In this document: one piece after another, positions 25,210-33,390 of the stretch
Numbering within the stretch: the first letter of the stretch is position 1
Layout of the letters: each line of letters begins with the position of its first letter
Origin: Pedococcus_A sp963730585
Lineage (GTDB): Bacteria > Actinomycetota > Actinomycetes > Actinomycetales > Dermatophilaceae
Reading direction: 5' to 3'
Assembly (NCBI GenBank): GCA_963730585.1
Contig: CAVSSL010000011.1
Location: 682,001 to 746,000, forward strand
DNA: 64,000 nucleotides
Position numbers and translations under genes: made by a program
Notes under the pieces: model-generated
Seen by the model: the letters and a program-made list of their open reading frames with translations, nothing else
The model's database searches: none
Told to the model about the DNA's origin: nothing

Positions 25210-25554
25210 TCAGCCGATTACCTCGACCGGGTCGCCGACGCTGACCTTGCCCGGCGTCCTGACCCTGGCGTAGACACCTGGACAGCCGCGCGGCACGGCG
25301 TCGACCTCGAGCTCGACGACACCGAGCCGGAGCACCGAGCCCACGGTGTCCTGCAGCGCCTGACCCGTCATGGTCACGATGACGTTGGCGCGGGTGTCGT
25401 CGTCGACGTCCTCAGCGGCGACGAGCTGCACCGGCGCGCGCTTGCGCCGGTCGCCGGCGAGGCCCTCGCTCTCGACGTCGGCCACCGACAGCTCCTGCCC
25501 GGCCTCGCCCTTGACCGGGTAGATGTGGATCGAGGCGACGAGGGCTCCGGTCAT
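25210..25554 (-). CDS. MOSC-domain protein (short)
   Basis: A 114-residue protein consisting only of a MOSC-type beta-barrel: ASIHIYPVKGEAGQELSVADVESEGLAGDRRKRAPVQLVAAEDV, then RLGVVELEVDAVPRGCPGVYARVRTPGKVSVGDPVEVI. The conserved Cys (RGCPGVYARV) that in MOSC proteins relates to sulfur transfer or molybdenum-cofactor ligation is present. It is shorter than YiiM-type proteins. It lies 32 bp from the FAD oxidoreductase start and is divergent from DUF1540. Link to the molybdoenzyme narG is not supported by position. Confidence 0.82.
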   Translation of the reverse strand: MTGALVASIHIYPVKGEAGQELSVADVESEGLAGDRRKRAPVQLVAAEDVDDDTRANVIVTMTGQALQDTVGSVLRLGVVELEVDAVPRGCPGVYARVRTPGKVSVGDPVEVIG

Positions 25555-25659
25555 GTCACCACGGTAGTCCGGCACCGTGGCGGCTGCCCCGTGGTCAGGC
25601 GTACCGTCGGGCGGAGGACGAGCTCCGTCCCGGGGCTCGGCGAGCGAGAGGCCTGCGCG

Positions 25660-25953
25660 ATGACCACACTGCTCGACCTGCCCCCGGTGACCGAGTGCAC
25701 GGTGGCCGGCTGCTCCTACAACCACGACGGTTGCCACGCCGCCGCCGTGACCATCGGCGGCGAGCGCAGCCACGCCAGCTGTGCCACCTTCATCCCGCTC
25801 GACCACAAGGGCGGGCTCCCCCGCGTCGAGTCGCACGTCGGCGCCTGCCAGCGCGAGGAGTGCGTGCACAACGACGCCCTGGAGTGCACCGCGCAGTCCA
25901 TCCACGTCGGGGGCGCCACCGGCGCGGAGTGCCTGACCTACGCCGTCGCCTGA
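25660..25953 (+). CDS. DUF1540 cysteine-rich small protein
   Basis: A 97-residue protein with two DUF1540 units. The first is ECTVAGCSYNHDGCHAAAVTIGG with a trailing Cys. The second is HVGACQREECVHNDALECTAQSIHVGG with a trailing Cys. The regular C-x4-C-x6-C spacing suggests two small metal (probably zinc) or disulfide modules. Function is unknown; such proteins are widespread in Gram-positives. It ends 10 bp before the downstream flavoprotein gene and is probably cotranscribed with it. Confidence 0.88.
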   Translation: MTTLLDLPPVTECTVAGCSYNHDGCHAAAVTIGGERSHASCATFIPLDHKGGLPRVESHVGACQREECVHNDALECTAQSIHVGGATGAECLTYAVA

Positions 25954-25963
25954 TCGCCGTCCC

Positions 25964-27082
25964 GTGTGGGACGTCGTGGTGGTCGGGGCCGGGCCCGCCG
26001 GTGCGACCGCCGCGCTGGCTGCTCGCCGTGCCCGGCCCGGCGCGAGCGTCCTGCTGCTCGACCGGTGCGACTTCCCGAGGGACAAGGTGTGCGGCGACGG
26101 CGTGGCGCCCCACGTGCTGGACGTCATGCGGACACTCGGCGTCACCGGTCTCGTCGACGACCGGGTACCGGTCCGCGCCCTGCAGCTCGCGCGGGGGCCC
26201 CTGACGGCGGAGCGCGACATGCGCCGGCCGGCATGGGTGGTGCCACGGCGGGTGCTCGACGCCCGGCTGGTGGAGGCGGCGGTCGCGTCCGGCGTCGAGC
26301 TGCGTCGGCACCGGGTCCGGTCCGTCACGGTGAGCCACGACCGCGTGGTGCTCGACAGCGCCCTCGAGGCCGGGGTGGTGGTCGCCGCGGACGGGGCGCA
26401 CTCGATGGTGCGTCGGGCGGCCGGCTTGGCGCCTCCCGTACACCGAGCCCTGGCCCTGCGGGCCTACGCCCCCACCCGAGCGAGCCTGCGGGGTCGGCAG
26501 GTCATCCGCTTCGGCCAGGAGCGCCAGCCGTCCTACGCGTGGGCCTTCGACCGCGGCGACGGCTGGTCCAACATCGGGTATGGCGAGGTGCTGGGCCAGG
26601 GTCGCGGTGCGCCCACCCGAGCCGGCATGGCCGCCGCCCTGGAGGCGCTCCTGCCGGGAGTCTCCGAGGGAGCAGTGGAGTGGCGGGCGCACCACCTGCC
26701 ACTGTCATCCGCCCGGTGGCACCAGCCCGACGGCCGGGTGCTCCTCGCGGGAGACGCCGCGTCGCTGGTCAACCCGATGACCGGCGAAGGCATCTTCTAC
26801 GCCGTGGCGACCGGCGCGATCGCCGGACAGGTGTCGGTCACAGGCCCGCCCGACAGTGCCGGTCGACGGCACCGCCACTCCGTCCGCCGGTTGCTGGCAC
26901 CGCACCTGCGGCACACCGCCCTGGTCTCGCGCCTGCTGCCCGTTCCGGGCGTCCTCCCCGCCGGGTTGCGGGCTGCCGTGGCCGACCAGCGGGTCTTCGA
27001 CGACCTGGTCGAGCTGGGGCTCGGCCGGGGGCTCGTCACGCCGGCGGTCGTGTCGGGCGTGGTCCGACACCTTCGCAGCTGA
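25964..27082 (+). CDS. Geranylgeranyl reductase-family FAD-dependent oxidoreductase
   Basis: A 372-residue flavoprotein. It has the N-terminal Rossmann GAGPAGATAALAARRARPGASVLLLDR, DKVCGDGVAPHVLDVM (family-specific), AADGAHSMVRRAAG, and C-terminal GRVLLAGDAASLVNPMTGEGIFYAVATG. Members reduce isoprenoid double bonds (geranylgeranyl lipids, menaquinone side chain). The exact substrate is unknown; menaquinone partial saturation is plausible in actinobacteria. The start is GTG at 25964. A bidirectional hairpin follows the stop. Confidence 0.87.
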   Translation: MWDVVVVGAGPAGATAALAARRARPGASVLLLDRCDFPRDKVCGDGVAPHVLDVMRTLGVTGLVDDRVPVRALQLARGPLTAERDMRRPAWVVPRRVLDARLVEAAVASGVELRRHRVRSVTVSHDRVVLDSALEAGVVVAADGAHSMVRRAAGLAPPVHRALALRAYAPTRASLRGRQVIRFGQERQPSYAWAFDRGDGWSNIGYGEVLGQGRGAPTRAGMAAALEALLPGVSEGAVEWRAHHLPLSSARWHQPDGRVLLAGDAASLVNPMTGEGIFYAVATGAIAGQVSVTGPPDSAGRRHRHSVRRLLAPHLRHTALVSRLLPVPGVLPAGLRAAVADQRVFDDLVELGLGRGLVTPAVVSGVVRHLRS

Positions 27083-27107
27083 CCCCGACCAGGCCGCGAA
27101 CACGGAG

Positions 27108-27139
27108 AAGCCCCTTCCGGGCTGGCCTGGAAGGGGCTT
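27108..27139. terminator. Bidirectional terminator hairpin
   Basis: Perfect 11-bp arms AAGCCCCTTCC (27108-27118) and GGAAGGGGCTT (27129-27139) with a 10-base loop. It lies between the plus-strand flavoprotein gene and the minus-strand tRNA and can serve both. Confidence 0.8.
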
Positions 27140-27151
27140 GGGACGTGCTGC

Positions 27152-27228
27152 TGGTGGACGTGAAGGGACTCGAACCCCTGGCCTCTCGCGTGTGAAGCGA
27201 ACGCTCTAACCAACTGAGCTACACGTCC
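27152..27228 (-). tRNA. tRNA-Val (anticodon CAC)
   Basis: Read on the minus strand it folds as a full cloverleaf. The acceptor GGACGTG pairs with CACGTCC. The D-arm is GCTC-AGTTGGTTA-GAGC and the anticodon stem is TTCGC/GCGAG. The loop TTCACAC gives anticodon CAC (valine, codon GTG). The T-arm has loop TTCGAGT. A discriminator A (27155) is followed by an encoded CCA (27154-27152). Confidence 0.95.
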
Positions 27229-27303
27229 AGTGCCCTCGCGGGCTCGTGAAGGATAGCGGGAGGGGGTCCCGCTGACGAAATCCGGGGGTACCCCTCGGTG
27301 TGC

Positions 27304-27768
27304 CTAGAGTCCCGGGAGGTTCGTCAACAGGCTCTCGACGACGTCCGGCAGCAGCGACGGCACCCCCGACACGAGGAACAGCAGGTAGAAGAACAGGCCG
27401 ACGAGCAGGGCCGTGGCCAGGCCGATCAGGCCCTTGAACCACAGGGGCTTGGGCTTCATCCACTCGTTCCAGGCGTGCAGCCTCGCCTTGCCGTAGTCGA
27501 GCAGCCGCTTCGCCCAGTCGAACTCCGAGGCCAGGATGCCGATGCCGATGAACACGACGAGCCAGCCGGGCCCGGGGAACGGCACCATGACGAGGCCGGC
27601 GACGACGACGATGGTGCCGATGGCTCCGATGACGGTGCGGTAGACGCGGTGCGAGTGCGGGTTGGCCCGGATGCGCCGGCGCCACTCCCAGTCCCGCTCG
27701 GGCTCGGTGTCACGGCTGCGCTGGTCCTGCTCGCGGCTGTCGTCCACGGGCACCTCCTGCCGGCTCAC
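27304..27768 (-). CDS. PGPGW-motif membrane protein (TIGR02611-like)
   Basis: A 154-residue protein with a charged N-terminus and two hydrophobic regions. Region 1 (RTVIGAIGTIVVVAGLVMVPFPGPGWLVVFIGIGILASEF) contains the signature PGPGW. Region 2 is LIGLATALLVGLFFYLLFLVSGV. Function unknown. The GTG at 27768 overlaps the pabC stop as GTGA. However, AGGAGG lies 6 bases before an in-frame GTG at 27747, which may be the real start. Confidence 0.85.
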   Translation of the reverse strand: MSRQEVPVDDSREQDQRSRDTEPERDWEWRRRIRANPHSHRVYRTVIGAIGTIVVVAGLVMVPFPGPGWLVVFIGIGILASEFDWAKRLLDYGKARLHAWNEWMKPKPLWFKGLIGLATALLVGLFFYLLFLVSGVPSLLPDVVESLLTNLPGL

Positions 27769-28644
27769 GGGTCCACGGTCCGCGCCGACTCGCGGGCGAA
27801 CACCTCGCGGGCGCGCGCGGTCACCGGGCCGGGCTCGAGCACGCGCTCAGGAGAAGGACCGGGCAGGCCCCCCACACGGTCCACCGCCAGCACGTCCTTG
27901 GTGGAGCTGGTGAGGAAGACCTCGTCGCACTCCTCGAGCACCGAGAGCGGCATGGGCTCCTCACGGACCTCGAGCCCGTCGGCGCGGCACCACTCGACGG
28001 TGAGCGCGCGGGTCACGCCGGCGAGGCAGCCCGGAGTCGAGCGGCGGGGTCCAGATGACGCCGTCGCGCACGACGAACACGTTGCTGCCGGTGCCCTCGC
28101 ACAGCTCGCCGCGGGTGTTGGCGAAGAGCGCCTCGATGGCGCCCCGCTCCTTGGCGTGGGCCAGGGCGACGACGTTCTCCGCGTAGGAGGTGGTCTTCAG
28201 GCCGGCCACAGGGCTGCGCTCGTTGCGCACCCACGGCACCACGGCCACCCCGGCACTGGCCGGCGGCCGCGGCTGCGGGCCGGCGGTGACGATGTAGGTC
28301 AGCGGCGAGCTGTCGCGGTCGGAGCCGAGCGGGCCGGCGCCGCCGGTCACGGAGTAGCGGAGCCGCCCGAAGTCGAGCGGTTCGGCGGCGCTGAGCACGG
28401 CTTTGACGCCCTCGGCGATGAAGGCGTGGTCGGCCGGCGGCAGCCCCAGCCCTGCCAGGGTGCGGTCGAGGCGCTCGGCGTGCCGAGTGAGGGCGAAGAC
28501 CTGCCCGCGCTCGACCTTGCAGGTCTCGAAGGCGCCGTCACCCACGGTCACACCGTGGTCGAGGGCGGCGATGGCCGGCTCGTCGGCCCCGACCAGGGAC
28601 CCGTTCACCCAGACACGGACCTGTCCCGGCTGGCTGCTGCTCAT
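27765..28644 (-). CDS. Aminodeoxychorismate lyase (PabC-like), apparent frameshift
   Basis: Class IV PLP aminotransferase fold. VRVWVNGSLVGADEPAIAALDHGVTVGDGAFETCKVERGQVFALTRHAERL and VAGLKTTSYAENVVALAHAK (catalytic Lys) lie in one frame. TRALTVEWCRADGLEVREEPMPLSVLEECDEVFLTSSTKDVLAV lies in another. One extra base near 28029 (GGGCTGCCTC where GGGTGCCTC is expected) breaks the frame; corrected, the join reads DSG-CLAGV-TRALTVEW and the protein has 292 residues. The ATG at 28644 overlaps the pabB stop by 4 bp. With pabB it would make p-aminobenzoate for folate. Confidence 0.85.
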
Positions 28645-29654
28645 GGCTGAACCCTCCCAGATGCCAGGCCGATGAGGCGAACCGCTTTCAGCTCCGTCTC
28701 CTCCCACTCGCCCTGCTCGTCGGAACCCCACGTGATGCCGGCCCCCGTGCCGAACCGCAGCCACCGACGGCCGGTACCGTCGCGCTCTGCCCAGAACGTG
28801 CGGATACCCACGGCGAGTTCCGCCCGGTCCCGGTCGGCGTCGACCCAGCCGACCGCCCCGCAGTAGGGCCCGCGTGGTCCTCGCTCGAGGTCCGCGATGG
28901 CCGTGAGCGCGCTCGACTTGGGCGCCCCCGACACCGACCCCGGCGGGAACGTGGCCGCGAAGATGTCGGTCCAGGTGGCACCGGCGACGAGCTCACCGGA
29001 CACCGTCGACACCAGGTGCACCAGCCCGGGGTGCTCCTCGGGGGCACAGAGGTGGTCGACGCGCACCGTGCCCGCGCGGCACACCCGCTGGAGGTCGTTG
29101 CGCACGAGGTCGACGATCATGACGTTCTCGGCGTAGTCCTTGGCGAGCATCGCGTCGAGGACCGGTGCGGTGCCCTTGATGGGCCGGGACTCCAGCCGGG
29201 CGCCGTGACGCACCAGGAAGGCCTCGGGCGAGGCGGACACCAGGTCGAGCCCCGCCTCCGGCACGTGCACCCGGGCGGCGTGCGGAGCCGGGTTTCCCTG
29301 CGCCAACAGCCGGGCCAGCCCGTCGAGGTCGGCGTCGTCGCCGAGGTGGTGGGACAGCACGCGACAGAGGTTGACCTGGTAGACGGTGCCCTCGGCGATG
29401 CGGCGCCGCACCTCCCGCACGCCGGCGAGGTATGCCGCGTGGTCGAGGCTGCTGTGCCACTGGCGGTCCAGCGGCACCCAGGGCACCGCCTCCGCCGGCG
29501 CCGCGACGTGGTCGACGTCGCCGAAGCGGACGGCAGTCACGCCTCCCTCGAAGTCGGCGACCACGGCCCAGAAACCGCGGTCGATGCCGTCGAGGTCGCG
29601 GCGGACCTCGAGGACCTCCCGCGCCAGCACGGAGCCGAAACGGGCGTGGGACAC
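28641..29654 (-). CDS. pabB: Aminodeoxychorismate synthase component I (PabB)
   Basis: A 337-residue chorismate-binding enzyme. It has GTVYQVNLCRVLSHHL, SRPIKGTAPVLDAMLAKDYAENVMIVDLVRNDLQRVCRAGTVRV (the PIKGT lysine is typical of PabB), FPPGSVSGAPKSSALTAI, and GPYCGAVGWVDADRD with the metal-binding Glu/GTG region near the end. It lacks most of the N-terminal domain of full anthranilate-synthase-like proteins, so it is a short form. The start is GTG at 29654. It is coupled to the PabC-like gene by a 4-bp overlap. No glutaminase partner (PabA) is in the window. Confidence 0.92.
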   Translation of the reverse strand: MSHARFGSVLAREVLEVRRDLDGIDRGFWAVVADFEGGVTAVRFGDVDHVAAPAEAVPWVPLDRQWHSSLDHAAYLAGVREVRRRIAEGTVYQVNLCRVLSHHLGDDADLDGLARLLAQGNPAPHAARVHVPEAGLDLVSASPEAFLVRHGARLESRPIKGTAPVLDAMLAKDYAENVMIVDLVRNDLQRVCRAGTVRVDHLCAPEEHPGLVHLVSTVSGELVAGATWTDIFAATFPPGSVSGAPKSSALTAIADLERGPRGPYCGAVGWVDADRDRAELAVGIRTFWAERDGTGRRWLRFGTGAGITWGSDEQGEWEETELKAVRLIGLASGRVQP

Positions 29655-29705
29655 GGGCAGATCATAGGGAGGGGTGCTGGTCCCGACCCCGTAGACTCCG
29701 CGACC

Positions 29706-30869
29706 ATGCGTGCGCGGGGGACGACTGCGGCGGCCCTGGTGTCACTTCTGGCCGCGGGCTGCGCGGGAGGCGCGGACGCCCTCAACCGGACACCCAGCGG
29801 CACCTCGTCAGCGGCGCCCTCCACGTCGGCCGCTGCGTCGCCCGCTCCCTCCAGGACGACGGTCGCGCCGACCTTGCCGTCGCCCACAGCGACCGCGACT
29901 GGTTCGCCGGACGGCTCCGGCGACCTGACCCTGGCGTTCGGCGGCGACGTGCACTTCGAGGAGTACCTCGCCCCGCTGGCTCGTGACCCGCACGGCCTCG
30001 ACGAGCTGCGGTCGACCCTGGGTGCAGCCGACCTGTCGGTGGTCAACCTCGAGACGGCCATCACCGAGCGGGGCACGCCGATCGGCAAGGAGTTCCACTT
30101 CCGGGCCCCGGCGACCGCGCTGCGGACCCTGGCGAACGCGGGTGTCGACGCGGTGAGCATGGCCAACAACCACGGGGCGGACTTCGGCGCCGTCGGCCTG
30201 CGCGACACCCTCGCCGCGCGCACGAGCAGCCCCATCCCGGTCGTGGGCATCGGCGCCGACGAGGACGAGGCGTTCGCACCGGCGACGTTGGAGGCCAAGG
30301 GCGTCAAGGTCGCCGTCTTCGGGGCGTCGCAGGTCTACGAGATGACGCTGGCGAACTGGTCGGCCGACGCCGACTCCCCCGGCATCGCCAGCGCAGCCCC
30401 CCTGGGCCGGCTGCGCACCGCGGTGGCGACGGCGTCCCGCACCCACGACCTCGTGGTCGTGTTCATGCACTGGGGCCTGGACTACCAGCCGTGTCCCGAC
30501 GGCCTGTCGACCTCGACCGCCCGGGCCCTCGAGCAGGCCGGGGCCGACGTCGTGGTCGGCGGGCACTCCCACCGCGTCAACGGCGCCGGCTGGCTGGGTC
30601 GGGCGTACGTCGCCTACGGGCTGGGCAACTTCGTGTGGTGGCGCAGCCGGGAGCCCGACTCCCGCACCGGCGTGCTGACCCTCACCGTCGACACCACACG
30701 GGCACGCACCAAGCGCTCCTCCGCGCCGGCCGTCACCGACGCCCGGTGGACCCCGATGCTGGTCGGCTCCGACGGCATACCTCGCGAGCCCGGGACGACC
30801 GACCGGCAGCGCCTCCTGGGCGTGTGGAAGCAGGCGAACGACTGCTCGGGTCTCGCCCAGCGCCCCTGA
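29706..30869 (+). CDS. CapA-family lipoprotein
   Basis: A 387-residue exported protein. The signal peptide is RGTTAAALVSLLAAGCAGG with a lipobox ending at Cys19, followed by a Ser/Thr/Ala/Pro linker to about residue 75. The CapA (calcineurin-like phosphoesterase-related) domain has LAFGGDVHFEEYL, VNLETAIT, ANNHGADFG, VVFMHWGLDYQ, GGHSHRVNGAG and VAYGLGNFVW. CapA proteins take part in poly-gamma-glutamate capsule export in Bacillus, but most actinobacterial homologues are uncharacterised. It is a single gene, divergent from pabB by 51 bp and followed by a terminator hairpin. Confidence 0.88.
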   Translation: MRARGTTAAALVSLLAAGCAGGADALNRTPSGTSSAAPSTSAAASPAPSRTTVAPTLPSPTATATGSPDGSGDLTLAFGGDVHFEEYLAPLARDPHGLDELRSTLGAADLSVVNLETAITERGTPIGKEFHFRAPATALRTLANAGVDAVSMANNHGADFGAVGLRDTLAARTSSPIPVVGIGADEDEAFAPATLEAKGVKVAVFGASQVYEMTLANWSADADSPGIASAAPLGRLRTAVATASRTHDLVVVFMHWGLDYQPCPDGLSTSTARALEQAGADVVVGGHSHRVNGAGWLGRAYVAYGLGNFVWWRSREPDSRTGVLTLTVDTTRARTKRSSAPAVTDARWTPMLVGSDGIPREPGTTDRQRLLGVWKQANDCSGLAQRP

Positions 30870-30879
30870 CGCGACCCTG

Positions 30880-30911
30880 ACCGGGCGCCACCCGCGTCTC
30901 CGGCGCCCGGT
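30880..30911. terminator. Terminator hairpin after capA
   Basis: Perfect 10-bp arms ACCGGGCGCC (30880-30889) and GGCGCCCGGT (30902-30911), 12-base loop, 11 bp after the CapA stop. It has no U-tract. Confidence 0.7.
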
Positions 30912-30939
30912 GCGGGACACCGGGAATGCAGCGGTTGGG

Positions 30940-30978
30940 TATGCTGTTCAGCAGGTAGTTGAATTTTTGACGAACTAC
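30940..30978 (+). promoter_or_regulatory. Candidate promoter and operator of the LLM oxidoreductase operon
   Basis: TATGCT (30940-30945) could be the -10 box. Just downstream is an AT-rich inverted repeat, GTAGTT (30955-30960) and AACTAC (30973-30978), across 12 bases that include GAATTTTTGA. This island is strikingly AT-rich for the region and would sit at or just after the transcription start. It resembles MarR-type operators of the TTGTTGA/TCAACAA kind known for related flavin-enzyme genes, but the match is only partial. Confidence 0.45.
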
Positions 30979-30992
30979 GGAAAGAGCGAGTG

Positions 30993-32135
30993 ATGCAGTT
31001 CGGGATCTTCACGGTCGGCGACGTCACCACCGACCCCACCACCGGCCGCACCCCCACCGAGAACGAGCGCATCAAGGCGACGGTGGCCATCGCGAGGAAG
31101 GCGGAGGAGGTCGGTCTCGACGTCTTCGCCACCGGCGAGCACCACAACCCGCCCTTCGCCGCCCCGGCGAACCCCACGGTGCTCCTCGCGAACATCGCTG
31201 CCCAGACCGAGCGGATCATCCTCTCGACCGCGACGACGCTGGTCACCACCAACGACCCGGTGCGCCTGGCCGAGGACTACGCCTACCTGCAGCACCTCGC
31301 CGACGGCCGCGTCGACCTCATGATGGGCCGCGGCAACACCGGGCCGGTCTACCCGTGGTTCGGCAAGGACATCCGCGACGGCATCCCCCTGGCCATCGAG
31401 AACTACGCGCTGCTGCGCCGGCTCTGGACCGAGGACGTCGTCACCTGGAGCGGCAAGCACCGCACGCCGCTGCAGGGCTTCACGTCGACGCCCCGGCCGC
31501 TCGACGGCGTCGCGCCGTTCGTGTGGCACGGCTCGATCCGCTCCCCCGAGATCGCCGAGCAGGCCGCCTACTACGGCGACGGGTTCTTCCACAACAACAT
31601 CTTCTGGCCGATCAGCCACACCAGGCAGATGGTGCAGCTCTACCGCCGCCGCTTCGAGCACTACGGCCACGGCAGCGCCGACCAGGCGATCGTCGGCCTC
31701 GGCGGGCAGGTCTTCATGCGCAAGAGCTCCCAGGACGCGGTGCGTGAGTTCCGCCCGTACTTCGACGTCGCGCCCGTGTACGGCCACGGCCCGTCCCTCG
31801 AGGACTTCACCCGCGAGACGCCGCTGACCGTCGGCAGCCCGCAGCAGGTCATCGAGCGGTATGCCGCGATGGCCGACGAGGTCGGCGACTACCAGCGCCA
31901 GCTGTTCCTCATCGACCACGCGGGCCTGCCGCTGGCGACGGTGATGGAGCAGCTCGAGATCCTGGGCGGTGAGGTGGTGCCCGAGCTCCGGCGCATCGCG
32001 GCCGCCCGCCGGCCGGCACACGTGCCGGACGCCCCCACGCACGCCTCGCGCGTCGCGGCGGCCGGCGGTGGCCGGGACGCCACGGTCCACGCCGTCGACG
32101 AGGTCACCGGCGCCTCCCCGGAGGTGGCCCGGTGA
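30993..32135 (+). CDS. LLM-class flavin-dependent oxidoreductase (CE1758-type)
   Basis: A 380-residue luciferase-like monooxygenase fold protein. Visible: MQFGIFTVGDVT, EVGLDVFATGEHHNPPFAAPANPTVLLANIAAQTERI, LVTTNDPVRLAEDYAYLQHLADGRVDLMMGRGNTGPVYPWFG, and APFVWHGSIRSPEIAEQAAYYGDGFF. It should use FMNH2 supplied by a partner reductase, and such a reductase follows with a 4-bp GTGA overlap, the known CE1758/CE1759 duo. The substrate is unknown. The ATG at 30993 was chosen; the preceding codon is GTG. Confidence 0.9.
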   Translation: MQFGIFTVGDVTTDPTTGRTPTENERIKATVAIARKAEEVGLDVFATGEHHNPPFAAPANPTVLLANIAAQTERIILSTATTLVTTNDPVRLAEDYAYLQHLADGRVDLMMGRGNTGPVYPWFGKDIRDGIPLAIENYALLRRLWTEDVVTWSGKHRTPLQGFTSTPRPLDGVAPFVWHGSIRSPEIAEQAAYYGDGFFHNNIFWPISHTRQMVQLYRRRFEHYGHGSADQAIVGLGGQVFMRKSSQDAVREFRPYFDVAPVYGHGPSLEDFTRETPLTVGSPQQVIERYAAMADEVGDYQRQLFLIDHAGLPLATVMEQLEILGGEVVPELRRIAAARRPAHVPDAPTHASRVAAAGGGRDATVHAVDEVTGASPEVAR

Positions 32136-32746
32136 CCCGCCGCGTCGTCGTCGTCAGCGCCGGCCTCAGCCAACCCTCCTCGACCCGCCTGCTCGGCGAC
32201 CTGCTCGCCACGGCCACCGTCGACGCCCTCCTCGAGGGCGGTGTGGAGGCCGAGGTCGAGGTGCTCGACCTGCGCGAGCTCGCGCACGACCTGACCAACA
32301 CGCTCCTCGCCGGCTTCCCCACCGGAGGGGTGCGACAGGCGCTCGACACCGTGGCCGCTGCCGACGCGGTGGTCGCCGTGACGCCGGTCTACCAGGGCTC
32401 CTACAGCGGCTTGTTCAAGACGTTCTTCGACGTCGTCGACCGTGACGTGCTCCGCGGAACCCCGGTCGTGCTCGCCGCCACCGGCGGGACCGCCCGGCAC
32501 TCGCTGGTGCTGGAGTACGCCCTGCGACCGCTGTTCACCCACCTCGGCGCGACGACCGTCGGCACGGCCGTGTTCGCCGCGTCGGAGGACTGGGGCTCCG
32601 CAGGCGGCGCCGAGCAGGGGCTCACCGCCCGCATCCAGCGCGCCGGCGCCGAGCTCGCGGCCCTGGCCGGGGCCCGTGTGGGCACCGGCCCCCGCGACCC
32701 GTTTGCCGACCCGGTCCCGTTCGAGGAGCTGCTCGCCGGCGGCTGA
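32132..32746 (+). CDS. NAD(P)H-dependent FMN reductase, LLM partner (CE1759-type)
   Basis: A 204-residue flavodoxin-fold reductase. VVVVSAGLSQPSSTRLLGDLLATATV is the phosphate-binding loop region. AVVAVTPVYQGSYSGLFKTFFDVVD is the typical NADPH-dependent FMN reductase motif, followed by GTPVVLAATGGTARHSLVLEYALRPLF. It supplies reduced flavin to the upstream LLM enzyme, to which it is coupled by overlap. A short inverted repeat (AGGACC/GGTCCT, 32756-32776) follows the stop. Confidence 0.9.
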   Translation: MTRRVVVVSAGLSQPSSTRLLGDLLATATVDALLEGGVEAEVEVLDLRELAHDLTNTLLAGFPTGGVRQALDTVAAADAVVAVTPVYQGSYSGLFKTFFDVVDRDVLRGTPVVLAATGGTARHSLVLEYALRPLFTHLGATTVGTAVFAASEDWGSAGGAEQGLTARIQRAGAELAALAGARVGTGPRDPFADPVPFEELLAGG

Positions 32747-32766
32747 CCCGGCCTCAGGACCTTCGG

Positions 32767-32786
32767 CACCGGTCCTTCGTCCCCCA
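32767..32786 (+). promoter_or_regulatory. Weak DosR-like site upstream of flavodoxin-usp operon
   Basis: The 14-bp core CGGTCCTTCGTCCC (32770-32783) matches 10 of 14 positions of the DosR/DevR core GGGACTWWAGTCCC, with a perfect right half (GTCCC). It lies in the only gap before a flavodoxin and a universal stress gene, the kind of genes DosR controls elsewhere. On its own the match is weak. Confidence 0.3.
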
Positions 32787-32841
32787 CGCCCGGCAATCAT
32801 GGACGTGACAGGGCAGAGGACCGCTGCACAGGAGGTGTGCC

Positions 32842-33384
32842 ATGACACGGGCGCTGGTCGTCTACGAGTCCGTCCTCGGGAACACGCAGGCCGTGGCCAA
32901 GGCGATAGCCGAAGGACTCGGCGAGTCGCGTCCGGTGACGGTCCGTGAGGTCGCCGAGGCACCGGACACCATCCCACCGGACGTCGGGCTCCTCGTCGTC
33001 GGTGGACCGACGCACGCCTTCGGGATGAGCCGCGCCGAGACCCGCGCCGACGCCGAGAAGGAGGCCCCCAGCCAGGTCGTCTCCACCGGCCGAGGCATCC
33101 GCGAGTGGCTCGAGAGCCTCTCACCGGGGGACGGCGGCACCCCGACGGTCACGTTCGACACGCGGGTCGACAAGCCGCGCCTCCCCGGCTCAGCCGCCAA
33201 GAAGGCGCGCAAGCAGCTGTCCCACAAGGGTTTTCCGTCGTTCGAGGAGCCGCACAGCTTCTACGTCCACGGCAAGGCCGGGCCGATGGCGGACGACGAG
33301 CTCGCCCGCGCCCGCTCGTGGGGCGAGGAGCTCGGACGACACCTGGCGCAGGTCGAGTCCGCGCCCGGCCAGGGCGGGCGGTGA
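32842..33384 (+). CDS. Flavodoxin-family protein
   Basis: A 180-residue flavodoxin-like protein. Its FMN phosphate loop is VVYESVLGNTQAVAKAIAEGL, and LLVVGGPTHAFGMSR is the second flavin-contact loop. A Lys/Arg-rich stretch (PGSAAKKARKQLSHKGFPSFEEPHSFYV) resembles proteins annotated as flavodoxin/nitric oxide synthase-like in actinobacteria, often found next to universal stress genes. A strong AGGAGGTG precedes the ATG. The universal stress gene starts 6 bp downstream, so the two form an operon. Confidence 0.88.
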   Translation: MTRALVVYESVLGNTQAVAKAIAEGLGESRPVTVREVAEAPDTIPPDVGLLVVGGPTHAFGMSRAETRADAEKEAPSQVVSTGRGIREWLESLSPGDGGTPTVTFDTRVDKPRLPGSAAKKARKQLSHKGFPSFEEPHSFYVHGKAGPMADDELARARSWGEELGRHLAQVESAPGQGGR

Positions 33385-33390
33385 GGCGCC

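Noticed and set aside
25210..25554. MOSC protein as molybdenum-cofactor partner of NarG
   Set aside because: It is 9-18 kb from narG, in a different transcription unit next to lipid genes; a MOSC fold alone does not imply a link.
32756..32776. AGGACC/GGTCCT hairpin after the FMN reductase as a firm terminator
   Set aside because: Arms of only 6 bp with a 9-base loop and no U-tract; it overlaps the weak DosR-like site, so I did not list it separately.
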